Positions 1 to 7,290 of a stretch of DNA of 64,000 nucleotides are shown here, in pieces (the first letter of the stretch is position 1; every line of letters starts with the position of its first letter). The notes below the pieces were generated by a model. The model ran no database searches. It had not been told where the DNA came from and was given only the letters and a program-made list of their open reading frames with translations. Location of the stretch: the IMG/VR virus record IMGVR_UViG_3300032236_000463, positions 1 to 64,000 of that record. The stretch is one strand, 5' to 3'. Origin of the DNA: a virus. A program made the translations under genes and the position numbers.

Positions 1-849
1 ACAAATGCTTTGACTGCACAGCAGTTCAGCATCACAGTTTCGGAGCACGGCTACGCGCTTGCTGTTTCGGAACTATTGCTTAATGCTTCCTTCGATGATG
101 TTATGGCTTCGGCTTCACGTCTTCTAGGTCGCAACATGGCAATCTACCTAGACCAGATTTCTCGCGACACCCTTTACGGTGCGACTTCTGTAATCTACGG
201 TGAAGACCGCTCAGGTCTGTACTCATCAACTGCTAACGCAGCTGGTAACAACCTGTACGCATACGGTAACCTTCCTGCTGGTTCAGGTAATACCGCTCGT
301 CAGAACATGACTGGTAACTACTTCCTCTCAACCCGTACCGTTAAGGACGCAGTTGAGACCTTGGCTACCAAGAATATCCCAAGACTGGGCGAAACCTACG
401 TTGCATTCGTACACCCTCACCAGAGCCGTCGCCTACGCGATAACTCAGAGTTCATCGAAGTAACAAAGTACGCTGCTCCAGGTAACTTCATGCTTGGTGA
501 AATCGGTCGCTTGTACGACACCGTGTTCATTGAGACCACTCAGGTTCTCAAGGTTCCAGGTGGTGCTGGCGGTTCAGGTTACACTGGTGACGTTGCTGTA
601 AGCAATCCAGTTGTAGCTGCTGGTGGAGGTTACTCTACCCCTAACACCTTCACTGGTGGTGGTACCGCAGACCGTTACGGCGCTATCTTCATCGGCGACA
701 ATGCCTTTGGTCACGCTATCTCTCTTCCTGTAGAGTTGCGCGATGGTGGTATCCTAGACTTCGGACGTGAGCATGCACTTGCATGGTACTCAATCTTCGG
801 TCTTGGTCTAATCACCGACCAGGCAATCGTAGTTGCAGAAACCAACTAA
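1..849 (+). CDS. major capsid protein, 5'-truncated by window edge
   Basis: The C-terminal 282 residues of a capsid protein. The frame is open from base 1, so the in-frame TTG at position 10 is not a credible start and the gene begins outside the window. Segments such as TEASxxLG-like helices near the start, the central FVHPHQSRRLRD strand-turn, and the C-terminal GHAISLPVELRDGG region resemble the N4-gp56/HK97-fold major capsid family. A strong terminator lies 12 nt downstream, as expected for a very highly expressed gene. The codons are more C-ending than in the neighbours, which fits high expression. Capsid identity is an inference from family resemblance and gene position, and is fairly secure. 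Confidence 0.82.
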   Translation, partial: TNALTAQQFSITVSEHGYALAVSELLLNASFDDVMASASRLLGRNMAIYLDQISRDTLYGATSVIYGEDRSGLYSSTANAAGNNLYAYGNLPAGSGNTARQNMTGNYFLSTRTVKDAVETLATKNIPRLGETYVAFVHPHQSRRLRDNSEFIEVTKYAAPGNFMLGEIGRLYDTVFIETTQVLKVPGGAGGSGYTGDVAVSNPVVAAGGGYSTPNTFTGGGTADRYGAIFIGDNAFGHAISLPVELRDGGILDFGREHALAWYSIFGLGLITDQAIVVAETN

Positions 850-861
850 TTAAGACCCTCT

Positions 862-893
862 GAGAGGGGGCGCAAGCCCCCTCTCTACCTTTT
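862..893 (+). terminator. rho-independent terminator after capsid gene
   Basis: A perfect 10-bp stem (gagagggggc / gccccctctc) closed by a GCAA tetraloop, then TACCTTTT. It sits 12 nt past the capsid stop codon and would terminate or attenuate capsid transcripts. Confidence 0.88.
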
Positions 894-922
894 AACAGAT
901 ACTAACATTGGAGAAAATACTC

Positions 923-1291
923 ATGGCAACATCAAAGGCAAAGCCCACCGACGCAACGGGCAAGGTGCGCGAAAAGCTACTTCAGGAAAATGCTGAAGCA
1001 GTTCAGGAAAGCGCAAATCAAATGGCAATGGCTACAGCACAGAAGGCAGTAGCTTTAGAAACTGAAGTTATTGACGCTACTAAGCCTAATCGGGCTGAAG
1101 TTATTGTTGATGAGCCCACAATTGTCTCTGCTGCAGACGAAACAGTCACTATTCGTGTTGTTGAAGACATCGAAAGCATGACATTTGGCGCAGGCAATTT
1201 TTACTCTTTCAGAGCTGGTCAGAAGTACCAGGTAGAGCGCGATTTAGCACTACATCTTAAAGATAAAGGTTATCTAGCAAATACCATCTAG
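923..1291 (+). CDS. hypothetical protein downstream of capsid
   Basis: 122 residues, with the ATG at 923 chosen because GGAG at 910-913 lies 9 nt upstream (an in-frame TTG at 908 has no ribosome binding site). The N-terminal half is Ala/Glu/Lys-rich and probably helical or disordered. The C-terminal ~45 residues form a compact motif (FGAGNFYSFRAGQKYQV, then a DLALHLKDKGYL helix) of a kind often encoded next to phage capsid genes. It lies between two intrinsic terminators, so it is expressed as its own unit. A role in the head, such as decoration or connection, is inferred from position only. Confidence 0.6.
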   Translation: MATSKAKPTDATGKVREKLLQENAEAVQESANQMAMATAQKAVALETEVIDATKPNRAEVIVDEPTIVSAADETVTIRVVEDIESMTFGAGNFYSFRAGQKYQVERDLALHLKDKGYLANTI

Positions 1292-1307
1292 GTATATGTG
1301 TCGGAGG

Positions 1308-1337
1308 CAGCGGGCAGTAGCCCGCTGTTTCTGTTTT
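1308..1337 (+). terminator. rho-independent terminator
   Basis: An 8-bp stem (cagcgggc / gcccgctg) with AGTA loop, followed by TTTCTGTTTT. It closes the two-gene capsid unit. Confidence 0.82.
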
Positions 1338-1395
1338 AGCCTGATTTTTACTGAAAAATAGGGCATCATTTATAGAGCATACATAAGGAGTTTTT

Positions 1396-2451
1396 GTGGC
1401 AGTCTTTTCCGACCTCCTTTCAAGAGTTCGACTAGAACTTGGCGATAATGCCCAGCAATTTACCAAAACCCTTCTTGGCGATGGTACAACTAAAGATTTT
1501 TACATTGGCGTTAAGCCTGTACAAGCCTACGGTCTAATAGTTACCGTGAACGGCGTTAGTAAAACTAACCCTACTGATTTTACGCTTGAAGAATCAATAG
1601 GAATGATTCATTTTGTCACTGCGCCCGCTTCTGGGGCTGCAATTGTTGTGACAGGAACTCAATGGAGATATTTTACTGACACTGAGTTAACTACTTTTAT
1701 AAACACAGCCGTCACACAGCACACAACGAACCGTACAGACTCATATGGTAGTCAGGTTACTATTGCTAACATTCCCCCGATAGAAGAGTACCCAGTGGCT
1801 CTCCTAGCCGTTATAGAGGGACTGTGGGCTCTTGCTACAGATGCTGCGTTTGATATTAACATCTCTGCTCCTGATGGGGTGCAGATTCCGCGTAGCCAGC
1901 GCTTTCAACAATTATCTAATATTATTGGTCAACGCCAACAGCAATATAAAGACCTATGCTCTGCTCTTAATATTGGTCTATGGCGTATTGAAATGGGTGT
2001 TTTACGCCGAGTTTCGCGTACTACAAATAAACTTGTTCCTGTTTACATGGCTCAAGAGATTGATGATTCAACTATTCCAGAGCGCGTTTACATTGAAAAC
2101 AACCTAAAAGGTCGTACTCCGCTCCCAAGCAACGTGGGCGTATACGACATTGTTCTTACTCAGGGTGATGTATGGTCTGTGCCATTTGATTTCCCAATTG
2201 ACCTAACTGGGTACCTAGTAAAAGCTCAGGCTAGAACATACCCAGGCTCTCCAGTAGTCGCCGCTGAGATTACATGCACTATTACTGATGTAGCAAATGG
2301 TAAGGTTACTCTTTCCCTCACCCACGACCAGACCCTTAATCTACCGCTTAAGTGTTTCTGGGACCTACAGATTTACAAGGCTGACGAATCATTCAATGAG
2401 ACATATGTACGTGGTCTATTGTTTGCTAACCGTCAAGTTACGGTGGAATAA
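1396..2451 (+). CDS. virion protein with head-tail connector-like part and C-terminal Ig-like domain
   Basis: 351 residues with a GTG start at 1396, preceded by AAGGAG at 1384-1389. Residues 1-35 and about 90-210 are helical and contain a WRYFTDTEL segment, resembling small head-completion or connector proteins. Residues ~40-90 form a beta-rich insert (DGTTKDFYIGVKPV). The last ~90 residues (VWSVPFDFPIDLTGYLVKAQAR to the end) look like a phage BppU-type or Ig-like sandwich domain. The stop codon overlaps the start of the fibre gene (TAATG), so the two are translationally coupled. The specific role in neck or tail decoration is inferred. Confidence 0.55.
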   Translation: MAVFSDLLSRVRLELGDNAQQFTKTLLGDGTTKDFYIGVKPVQAYGLIVTVNGVSKTNPTDFTLEESIGMIHFVTAPASGAAIVVTGTQWRYFTDTELTTFINTAVTQHTTNRTDSYGSQVTIANIPPIEEYPVALLAVIEGLWALATDAAFDINISAPDGVQIPRSQRFQQLSNIIGQRQQQYKDLCSALNIGLWRIEMGVLRRVSRTTNKLVPVYMAQEIDDSTIPERVYIENNLKGRTPLPSNVGVYDIVLTQGDVWSVPFDFPIDLTGYLVKAQARTYPGSPVVAAEITCTITDVANGKVTLSLTHDQTLNLPLKCFWDLQIYKADESFNETYVRGLLFANRQVTVE

Positions 2452-5120
2452 TGGCAGTTAGTACTCAAGAAGTTATTGTTGTAAACCCTGCTTCTACTTC
2501 TGTAGTAGTTGTAAGTGGTACTGCTGTAGGTCCTCAAGGTGCTCAGGGTAGTACTGGCGCTACTGGTCCTACTGGCGCTACTGGTCCCGCCCCAACAATC
2601 TCTGCTACAGCGTCTACCCTGCCCGCAGGTTCTACAGCTACGGCTACAGTTAGTGGCTCTGCGTATGCCCCGCTAATATCTTTTGGTATACCTACTGGGG
2701 CTACTGGCTCTACTGGTAACACTGGAGCCACGGGTCCTGCTGGTCCTACTGGAGTTGTAACCGCCTCATCTCCTATTACTTATAATTCTGTAAGTCAAAG
2801 TGTGGGAATTAACCAGTCTCTTATTTCTATTGGTGCTACTCAAGTAACTGGTACCGCCGCTGTTCTTACTGGTGCTAATACTTTTACTGGTACAGTAACT
2901 GCCCCAACTATAACTGCTACTACAGTAAACGCTACAACTGTAAACGCCACTAACGCAGTAATTAGCGGAACTATTTCAGGAGCCCCAACCGTTATTCCCA
3001 GATATATTTATGGGTATGGTGGCGTTGGCACTGGAGCATATATTTCTGGTAACGTATCTGCTACATACCCCCTTGTTGCTTTTTCAGCAAGTACTACTCA
3101 AGTTCCTTTTTCTATTAGGCAAACTACTAGTCAAACGGCTAACCTTCAAGAGTGGTCTAATAATGCAGGAACTGCTTTAGCAAGTATTAGTGCGGTAGGT
3201 AACTTTACTGGACCTGCTGTAACTGCTACTACTGTTACCGCTACAACACTTACTGGTACTACCCATGTGGGAACCACCGCTACATTTACAGGGCAAGGTA
3301 CATTTAATACAGCCGTTGCCACTACGGTTAATGCAACAACAGTAAACGCTACAACTATAAATGCCACTACTATTGCGGCTACTAATATAACAGTTACTGC
3401 TTCTGCTACTGCTTCTACAGATGTAGTTAATAAGTCTTATGCAGACGTTATTTCTAACACTCCTATTACTTTAACTTCTTCTGGTATCACACTATCTACA
3501 ACATCAGTTAAACTTGGCGGAACACTTGGGCTTACTAATGCTGGGGTTACTAGTTTTAATACACTAACTAGTGATGTTGTGTTAACTGGCGGCACTAATA
3601 TCAGCTTGAATACTACTGGAAATACAATAACAATTAACGGTGCTAATACGGGCGTTACTGGATTTAATACTTTAACTGGTAGTGTTACTTTAACTACTGG
3701 TTCAGGCATTTCGTTATCTACTACTGTAAATACTATTACCGCCACTAATACTGGAGTATTATCTTTTGCTGGTGCTACAGGCGCAGTCACTGTTGCAACA
3801 AGTAACGGTGCTACAGTAACCACCACAGGTTCCCAGATTAATATTGGTCTTACTCAAGATATACAAACCTCCGCTAGCCCAACATTCAATGGTTTAACTG
3901 CTACTACTGTTACCGCTACAACTGTTAATGGTACTACTATTCAAATGGGCGGTGTGTCTGCTACATCTGCTGCTACTAATAACGCGTTAGTTATTCGTAA
4001 CTCTACTGCGGGCGCATCATTCAATACGGTAACTGCATCAACTGTAACTGCAACTTCTGTAACGGCTACAACTATTAGCGCTACATCTAGTGCTCTTGGA
4101 CTTGGTAGCGGTTCTGTTATTGGAACTCAAAAGTTCTGGGCTACTCAAACTGGTTCATCAACTATCTTACAAGCGGGTACATTTGGAAGTACTGGTATTA
4201 CTGCTACAGTAAGCCTTCCAGTAGCTACAGGTACACTATTATTAAATGATTTAAGTAACGCAGCAACTCCTACTAATAATTCTATTAGTTTAGGTTCTGG
4301 AACTATTACTGCGGCATCGGCTAGTATTACAGGAACAGCTACCACAGGGTCTATAGTTATAAGTGGCACTGGTAACCTTACATTTGGCACATCAGGCTCA
4401 GCAAGTGGTTCGGTTGTATTTGGAAATACAAGCGGAGTTCAGGTTTTAAGAACTGGTACTGGTATTGGAACACAGACCTTACCTTCAGGTGTTGGTACGT
4501 TATTAAATGATGCTTCGGCTCTCAATGGCTCAAACATTAGTAACGGAACAATTACCCCATCAAAACTAACTAGTAATGCTTTTGCACCAACTTTTTGGTA
4601 TTCACCAACATCAAGTTACACATCGGGAACACTATCGGCAAACGTGCCTGTTGACCCATTTGGTTTGACCAATGGTGTGACGGTTGCAAATAACAAGACC
4701 TACTTTGTTGATTATCTCTTGACTGGTTCTTTTGTTCACACGACTGCTACAACAATTGGTCTACGCATAACCATTGGTGGTAATGCTGCTGCTAACTTCA
4801 ATTTCATACAAGAACATTCAGGACTTATTGGTACAACCGCAGCTGGTAACTGGTTGAACACTAACTTCTTTGGTGCCTTCGTTAACACCACTACTAACAT
4901 GAGCCAGAATGGTGGAACAACTGCCGCTTCCAACACGAACCATGTCTTCCAAATAAGGTTCACTGGAATCTTGCGTACAGGTTCAACAGGTTCTTACTTC
5001 CAGCCAAAAATAGGTACAACGACTGTGAACGGTACAACTATGACAATTAACCGAGAAAGTTATGCATCTCTGACCGAACTGGGAGCAGACACAGTAACAT
5101 CGCTTGGAACGTGGTCGTAA
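2451..5120 (+). CDS. collagen-like tail fibre / adhesin
   Basis: 889 residues. Residues ~28-47 and ~78-100 hold Gly-X-Y collagen-like repeats (GPQGAQGSTGATGPTGATG, then GATGSTGNTGATGPAGPTG). The middle ~550 residues are almost entirely Ser/Thr/Val/Asn with recurring TATTVNATT-type units and SFNTLTG-type beta-strand repeats, as in trimeric beta-helical phage fibres. The last ~190 residues are less repetitive (aromatic-rich, FWYSPTSSYTSG onwards) and probably form a globular tip. It is coupled by TAATG to the genes on both sides. It is likely a trimeric fibre exposed on the virion. The location between capsid and tail genes could mean a head or neck fibre rather than a tail fibre. Confidence 0.72.
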   Translation: MAVSTQEVIVVNPASTSVVVVSGTAVGPQGAQGSTGATGPTGATGPAPTISATASTLPAGSTATATVSGSAYAPLISFGIPTGATGSTGNTGATGPAGPTGVVTASSPITYNSVSQSVGINQSLISIGATQVTGTAAVLTGANTFTGTVTAPTITATTVNATTVNATNAVISGTISGAPTVIPRYIYGYGGVGTGAYISGNVSATYPLVAFSASTTQVPFSIRQTTSQTANLQEWSNNAGTALASISAVGNFTGPAVTATTVTATTLTGTTHVGTTATFTGQGTFNTAVATTVNATTVNATTINATTIAATNITVTASATASTDVVNKSYADVISNTPITLTSSGITLSTTSVKLGGTLGLTNAGVTSFNTLTSDVVLTGGTNISLNTTGNTITINGANTGVTGFNTLTGSVTLTTGSGISLSTTVNTITATNTGVLSFAGATGAVTVATSNGATVTTTGSQINIGLTQDIQTSASPTFNGLTATTVTATTVNGTTIQMGGVSATSAATNNALVIRNSTAGASFNTVTASTVTATSVTATTISATSSALGLGSGSVIGTQKFWATQTGSSTILQAGTFGSTGITATVSLPVATGTLLLNDLSNAATPTNNSISLGSGTITAASASITGTATTGSIVISGTGNLTFGTSGSASGSVVFGNTSGVQVLRTGTGIGTQTLPSGVGTLLNDASALNGSNISNGTITPSKLTSNAFAPTFWYSPTSSYTSGTLSANVPVDPFGLTNGVTVANNKTYFVDYLLTGSFVHTTATTIGLRITIGGNAAANFNFIQEHSGLIGTTAAGNWLNTNFFGAFVNTTTNMSQNGGTTAASNTNHVFQIRFTGILRTGSTGSYFQPKIGTTTVNGTTMTINRESYASLTELGADTVTSLGTWS

Positions 5121-5218
5121 TGGCATGTAGAACAGGTTGTCCAACTCAGGACTGTGAAGACTACGCGGCTTGTTGTCGTGGAATTATGATTGACCGCACT
5201 AGTTTGCAGGTGAAGTAA
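5120..5218 (+). CDS. 32-residue cysteine-rich peptide
   Basis: A short ORF starting in the TAATG overlap with the fibre gene and ending in the TAATG overlap with the next gene. The tight coupling on both sides supports real translation. Five cysteines in 32 residues (positions 3, 7, 12, 18, 19), with C-x3-C-x4-C-x5-CC spacing, suggest a zinc-binding knuckle. Peptides of this general type (short, CRTGC start) occur in actinobacteriophage structural operons, from memory and not checked here. Function unknown. Confidence 0.62.
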   Translation: MACRTGCPTQDCEDYAACCRGIMIDRTSLQVK

Positions 5219-5784
5219 TGAGTAGACCTTATACCCCTGGTGGTCGTTTTTCTTCTGATTGGGAAACTGGGGAAATACATGATGCTATTACTAAAGACTT
5301 AACTAATCCAGTAGGTACTACTATTGACTGGTATGTTTGGAAACCACACAATAATGCTGATTCAACATCTACCCAAATTGACCCAATTTATGATGTTGGC
5401 TCTCTAACCTATGATGGTAGTGGTGGTCGTAAGTGGCTAGAGCCTGTTAAGATTCCTGTAATTAGGGCAGTGCTTGGTCAAGGCTCAACTAACATGGTTC
5501 AGCAGGGTTTCTACAACTCGGATAGGTTGCACCTAACTATTGACCATGATGTGCTTATTGACCTTATCCCAGAAATGCTATATAAATTAGACCCATTAAA
5601 CAGTGAGAATCCAGACCCTCTAAATAGAGACAGAATTGTTTGGAAAAGTCAAGTTTATCGCGCGCTTAAGAACAATTATGCTGGTATTATTAGTGAGAGA
5701 TATACTCTGCTTACTTTTGATTGTCAGCAGATTATGCCTGAAGAACTCGTTAATGACCCACAATTCCAGTATTACGCTGGCTAG
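5218..5784 (+). CDS. putative neck / head-completion protein
   Basis: 188 residues, mixed alpha/beta, no transmembrane segments. A predicted beta-barrel-like core (GTTIDWYVWKP, DRLHLTIDHDVLIDLIP) and a central RIVWKSQVYRAL segment would suit a head-tail stopper or adaptor. Position between capsid and tail sheath supports a connector role, but no family motif was recognised with certainty. It starts in a TAATG overlap and is followed by an AGGAGA ribosome binding site for the next gene. Confidence 0.5.
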   Translation: MSRPYTPGGRFSSDWETGEIHDAITKDLTNPVGTTIDWYVWKPHNNADSTSTQIDPIYDVGSLTYDGSGGRKWLEPVKIPVIRAVLGQGSTNMVQQGFYNSDRLHLTIDHDVLIDLIPEMLYKLDPLNSENPDPLNRDRIVWKSQVYRALKNNYAGIISERYTLLTFDCQQIMPEELVNDPQFQYYAG

Positions 5785-5791
5785 GAGAGAT

Positions 5792-6049
5792 ATGTGTAAG
5801 AAATGCGGCAAGGCAAAATGTGCCTGCAAGCCAGCCACCAAGTGCAATAAGTGCAATAAGTCACACTCAGGTGCATGCGATAAAAAGGCTGATAAGAAGC
5901 AAGATGCCAAAGCAATGAAGGGTATGTCCCCTGCTCAGAAGGCTAAGTTTGCTAAAGAAGATAAGAAAATGGACAAGAAGCCTATGTCTAAATCTGCTGA
6001 TATTAAGAAAGATGCTGCCTTGGCTAAAAAGGTTAAAGGTAAAAAGTAA
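5792..6049 (+). CDS. small Cys/Lys-rich protein with N-terminal zinc knuckle
   Basis: 85 residues from ATG 5792, chosen because AGGAGA sits 6-8 nt upstream; a longer in-frame extension would overlap the previous gene by over 150 nt. The first ~30 residues carry seven cysteines (CKKCGKAKCACK, CNKCNKS, GAC) compatible with one or two zinc sites. The remainder is almost entirely Lys, Ala, Asp and Met and is probably disordered and nucleic-acid binding. An intrinsic terminator follows. Function unknown; the basic tail would suit DNA binding in the capsid or neck. Confidence 0.6.
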   Translation: MCKKCGKAKCACKPATKCNKCNKSHSGACDKKADKKQDAKAMKGMSPAQKAKFAKEDKKMDKKPMSKSADIKKDAALAKKVKGKK

Positions 6050-6065
6050 AAACTAATATGATTTA

Positions 6066-6087
6066 AGCCCCCGAAAGGGGGCTTTTT
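6066..6087 (+). terminator. rho-independent terminator
   Basis: A 7-bp stem (agccccc / gggggct) with GAAA tetraloop and TTTTT tail, 17 nt after the previous stop. The remaining 86 nt up to the next gene contain only an imperfect palindrome (agttcc-actgca-ggaact, 6103-6120) and a ribosome binding site. Confidence 0.85.
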
Positions 6088-6173
6088 CATTTACTATTGT
6101 AGTAGTTCCACTGCAGGAACTAAGTCAAGAACCCTTGCTACCCAGTTGCTCTACTCCACCCAAGGAGATTTGC

Positions 6174-6302
6174 GTGTCCGAGAACAAAGTATCTCAGGCG
6201 GACTCTAATGAGTTCTATCGCGGTATTGTCTATGGCAATCCGCAGCCAAAGGGCGTATGGGTTGGAGTCTTGGCAGGCATACTGTGGCGCAGGGGTAAAT
6301 AG
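6174..6302 (+). CDS. 42-residue hypothetical protein
   Basis: GTG start at 6174 with AAGGAGA at 6162-6168. The stop TAG overlaps the GTG of the next gene. The C-terminal half (GVWVGVLAGILWRRGK) is a short hydrophobic stretch ending in basic residues and could be an amphipathic or membrane-tethering helix. Function unknown; position is in the neck-gene cluster. Confidence 0.5.
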   Translation: MSENKVSQADSNEFYRGIVYGNPQPKGVWVGVLAGILWRRGK

Positions 6303-6628
6303 TGACTTACTTTAGCGATTACATTGATGCAAAAAGAAAATATCTTAACGCAGCTTTTGTCAATATTGCCCTAGGTGCAAGTTGGTCTCCAGATATTGTT
6401 AGAAAGATTTCTGTAGAAATAAACGAAGGTGCTCCTGATTTACGCATACCTGCTGACATCAAAACTAAAGTAAATGATTTAGAATATGGTAAGCCTGGTC
6501 AACCAGCTACTTATGTTTTACGTAAATTTAAAGAAGTAGTAGATGACGTAGTATCAGAGGCAACTATAAACGCAGTCTACCACGCACTCTCTCCTAACAC
6601 TGCACCTAGCATAAGCAAGGTGGAATAA
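6302..6628 (+). CDS. hypothetical neck/tail protein
   Basis: 108 residues, GTG start overlapping the preceding TAG, stop overlapping the next ATG (TAATG). Mostly helical by composition, no cysteines, no membrane segment. Its place immediately before the tail-terminator candidate and the sheath gene suggests a head-completion role. No family recognised. Confidence 0.5.
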   Translation: MTYFSDYIDAKRKYLNAAFVNIALGASWSPDIVRKISVEINEGAPDLRIPADIKTKVNDLEYGKPGQPATYVLRKFKEVVDDVVSEATINAVYHALSPNTAPSISKVE

Positions 6629-7260
6629 TGACTTTTATTTTAGCTGAAGATGCTGCTCTTAAGGCTTACCTATCTGGATTAACAGTTTCGGATGAGAAAA
6701 GCAACCCACGCTCCGTAGGAGTATGGTTTGGCTACCCAGACGTTGAAATCCGTAGTCAGAGTTTTCCATTTATTACTATTGAACTAATGGACATTCGCCA
6801 GTCTATGGAACGTGCCCACTCTGGTTACTACTACGATTCCGATAGCCAGGGTACCAGTGCAAATAGCAGTTCTAGTTTGTACGGCTATGAGTACCCAGTG
6901 CCTTACGACCTGGTATATCAAGTAACATCATACTCTCGTCATCCTAGGCATGACAGAGCACTAGCTCTCCAGTTAATGAATAAGTTCCCAGGATTCCGTG
7001 GGTTCTTACCAGTTCCTAATGATTTAGGTACTAGTGTTTCTCAACGACATATGTTTTTGGGAGACTTCACAAAACTGGACCGCGCTGAAGGTGAGAACGG
7101 AAACAAGCGCCTTCTTCGCAATATCTACACAATAACTGTTGTAAGTGAGATGAGTAGTTCATCAGTTCTTACGGCAATAACACAGTCTGTTTCAATAAAT
7201 AACGATGGTGCAAAAGTCCCATGGACTACAACGATACCCGCAGACAAACAAGCTGTTTAA
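6628..7260 (+). CDS. putative tail terminator / neck protein
   Basis: 210 residues. The segment FPFITIELMDIRQSMERAHSG, followed by a YDLVYQVTSYSRHPRHDRALALQLMNKFPG helix-strand pair, resembles tail-completion or terminator proteins, which typically have a central PLVSYQVDVWS-like strand then a long helix. It lies 30 nt before the sheath gene, where myophages usually encode this function. Function is inferred from position plus weak resemblance. Confidence 0.52.
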   Translation: MTFILAEDAALKAYLSGLTVSDEKSNPRSVGVWFGYPDVEIRSQSFPFITIELMDIRQSMERAHSGYYYDSDSQGTSANSSSSLYGYEYPVPYDLVYQVTSYSRHPRHDRALALQLMNKFPGFRGFLPVPNDLGTSVSQRHMFLGDFTKLDRAEGENGNKRLLRNIYTITVVSEMSSSSVLTAITQSVSINNDGAKVPWTTTIPADKQAV

Positions 7261-7290
7261 TATTTATAACCTAACAATTAAGGAGAAATA

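Noticed and set aside
2543-4963. Long antisense open frames opposite the fibre and sheath genes
   Set aside because: They have valine/proline-rich composition produced by reading Thr/Ala-rich coding DNA backwards and lack ribosome binding sites; shadows of the real genes.
5636-5791. Long N-terminal extension of the Cys/Lys-rich protein
   Set aside because: It would overlap the preceding gene by ~150 nt and lacks a ribosome binding site; ATG 5792 has AGGAGA.
6103-6120. Palindrome agttcc-actgca-ggaact as an operator or attachment site
   Set aside because: Single, short and without repeated copies nearby; kept only as a remark in the terminator entry.
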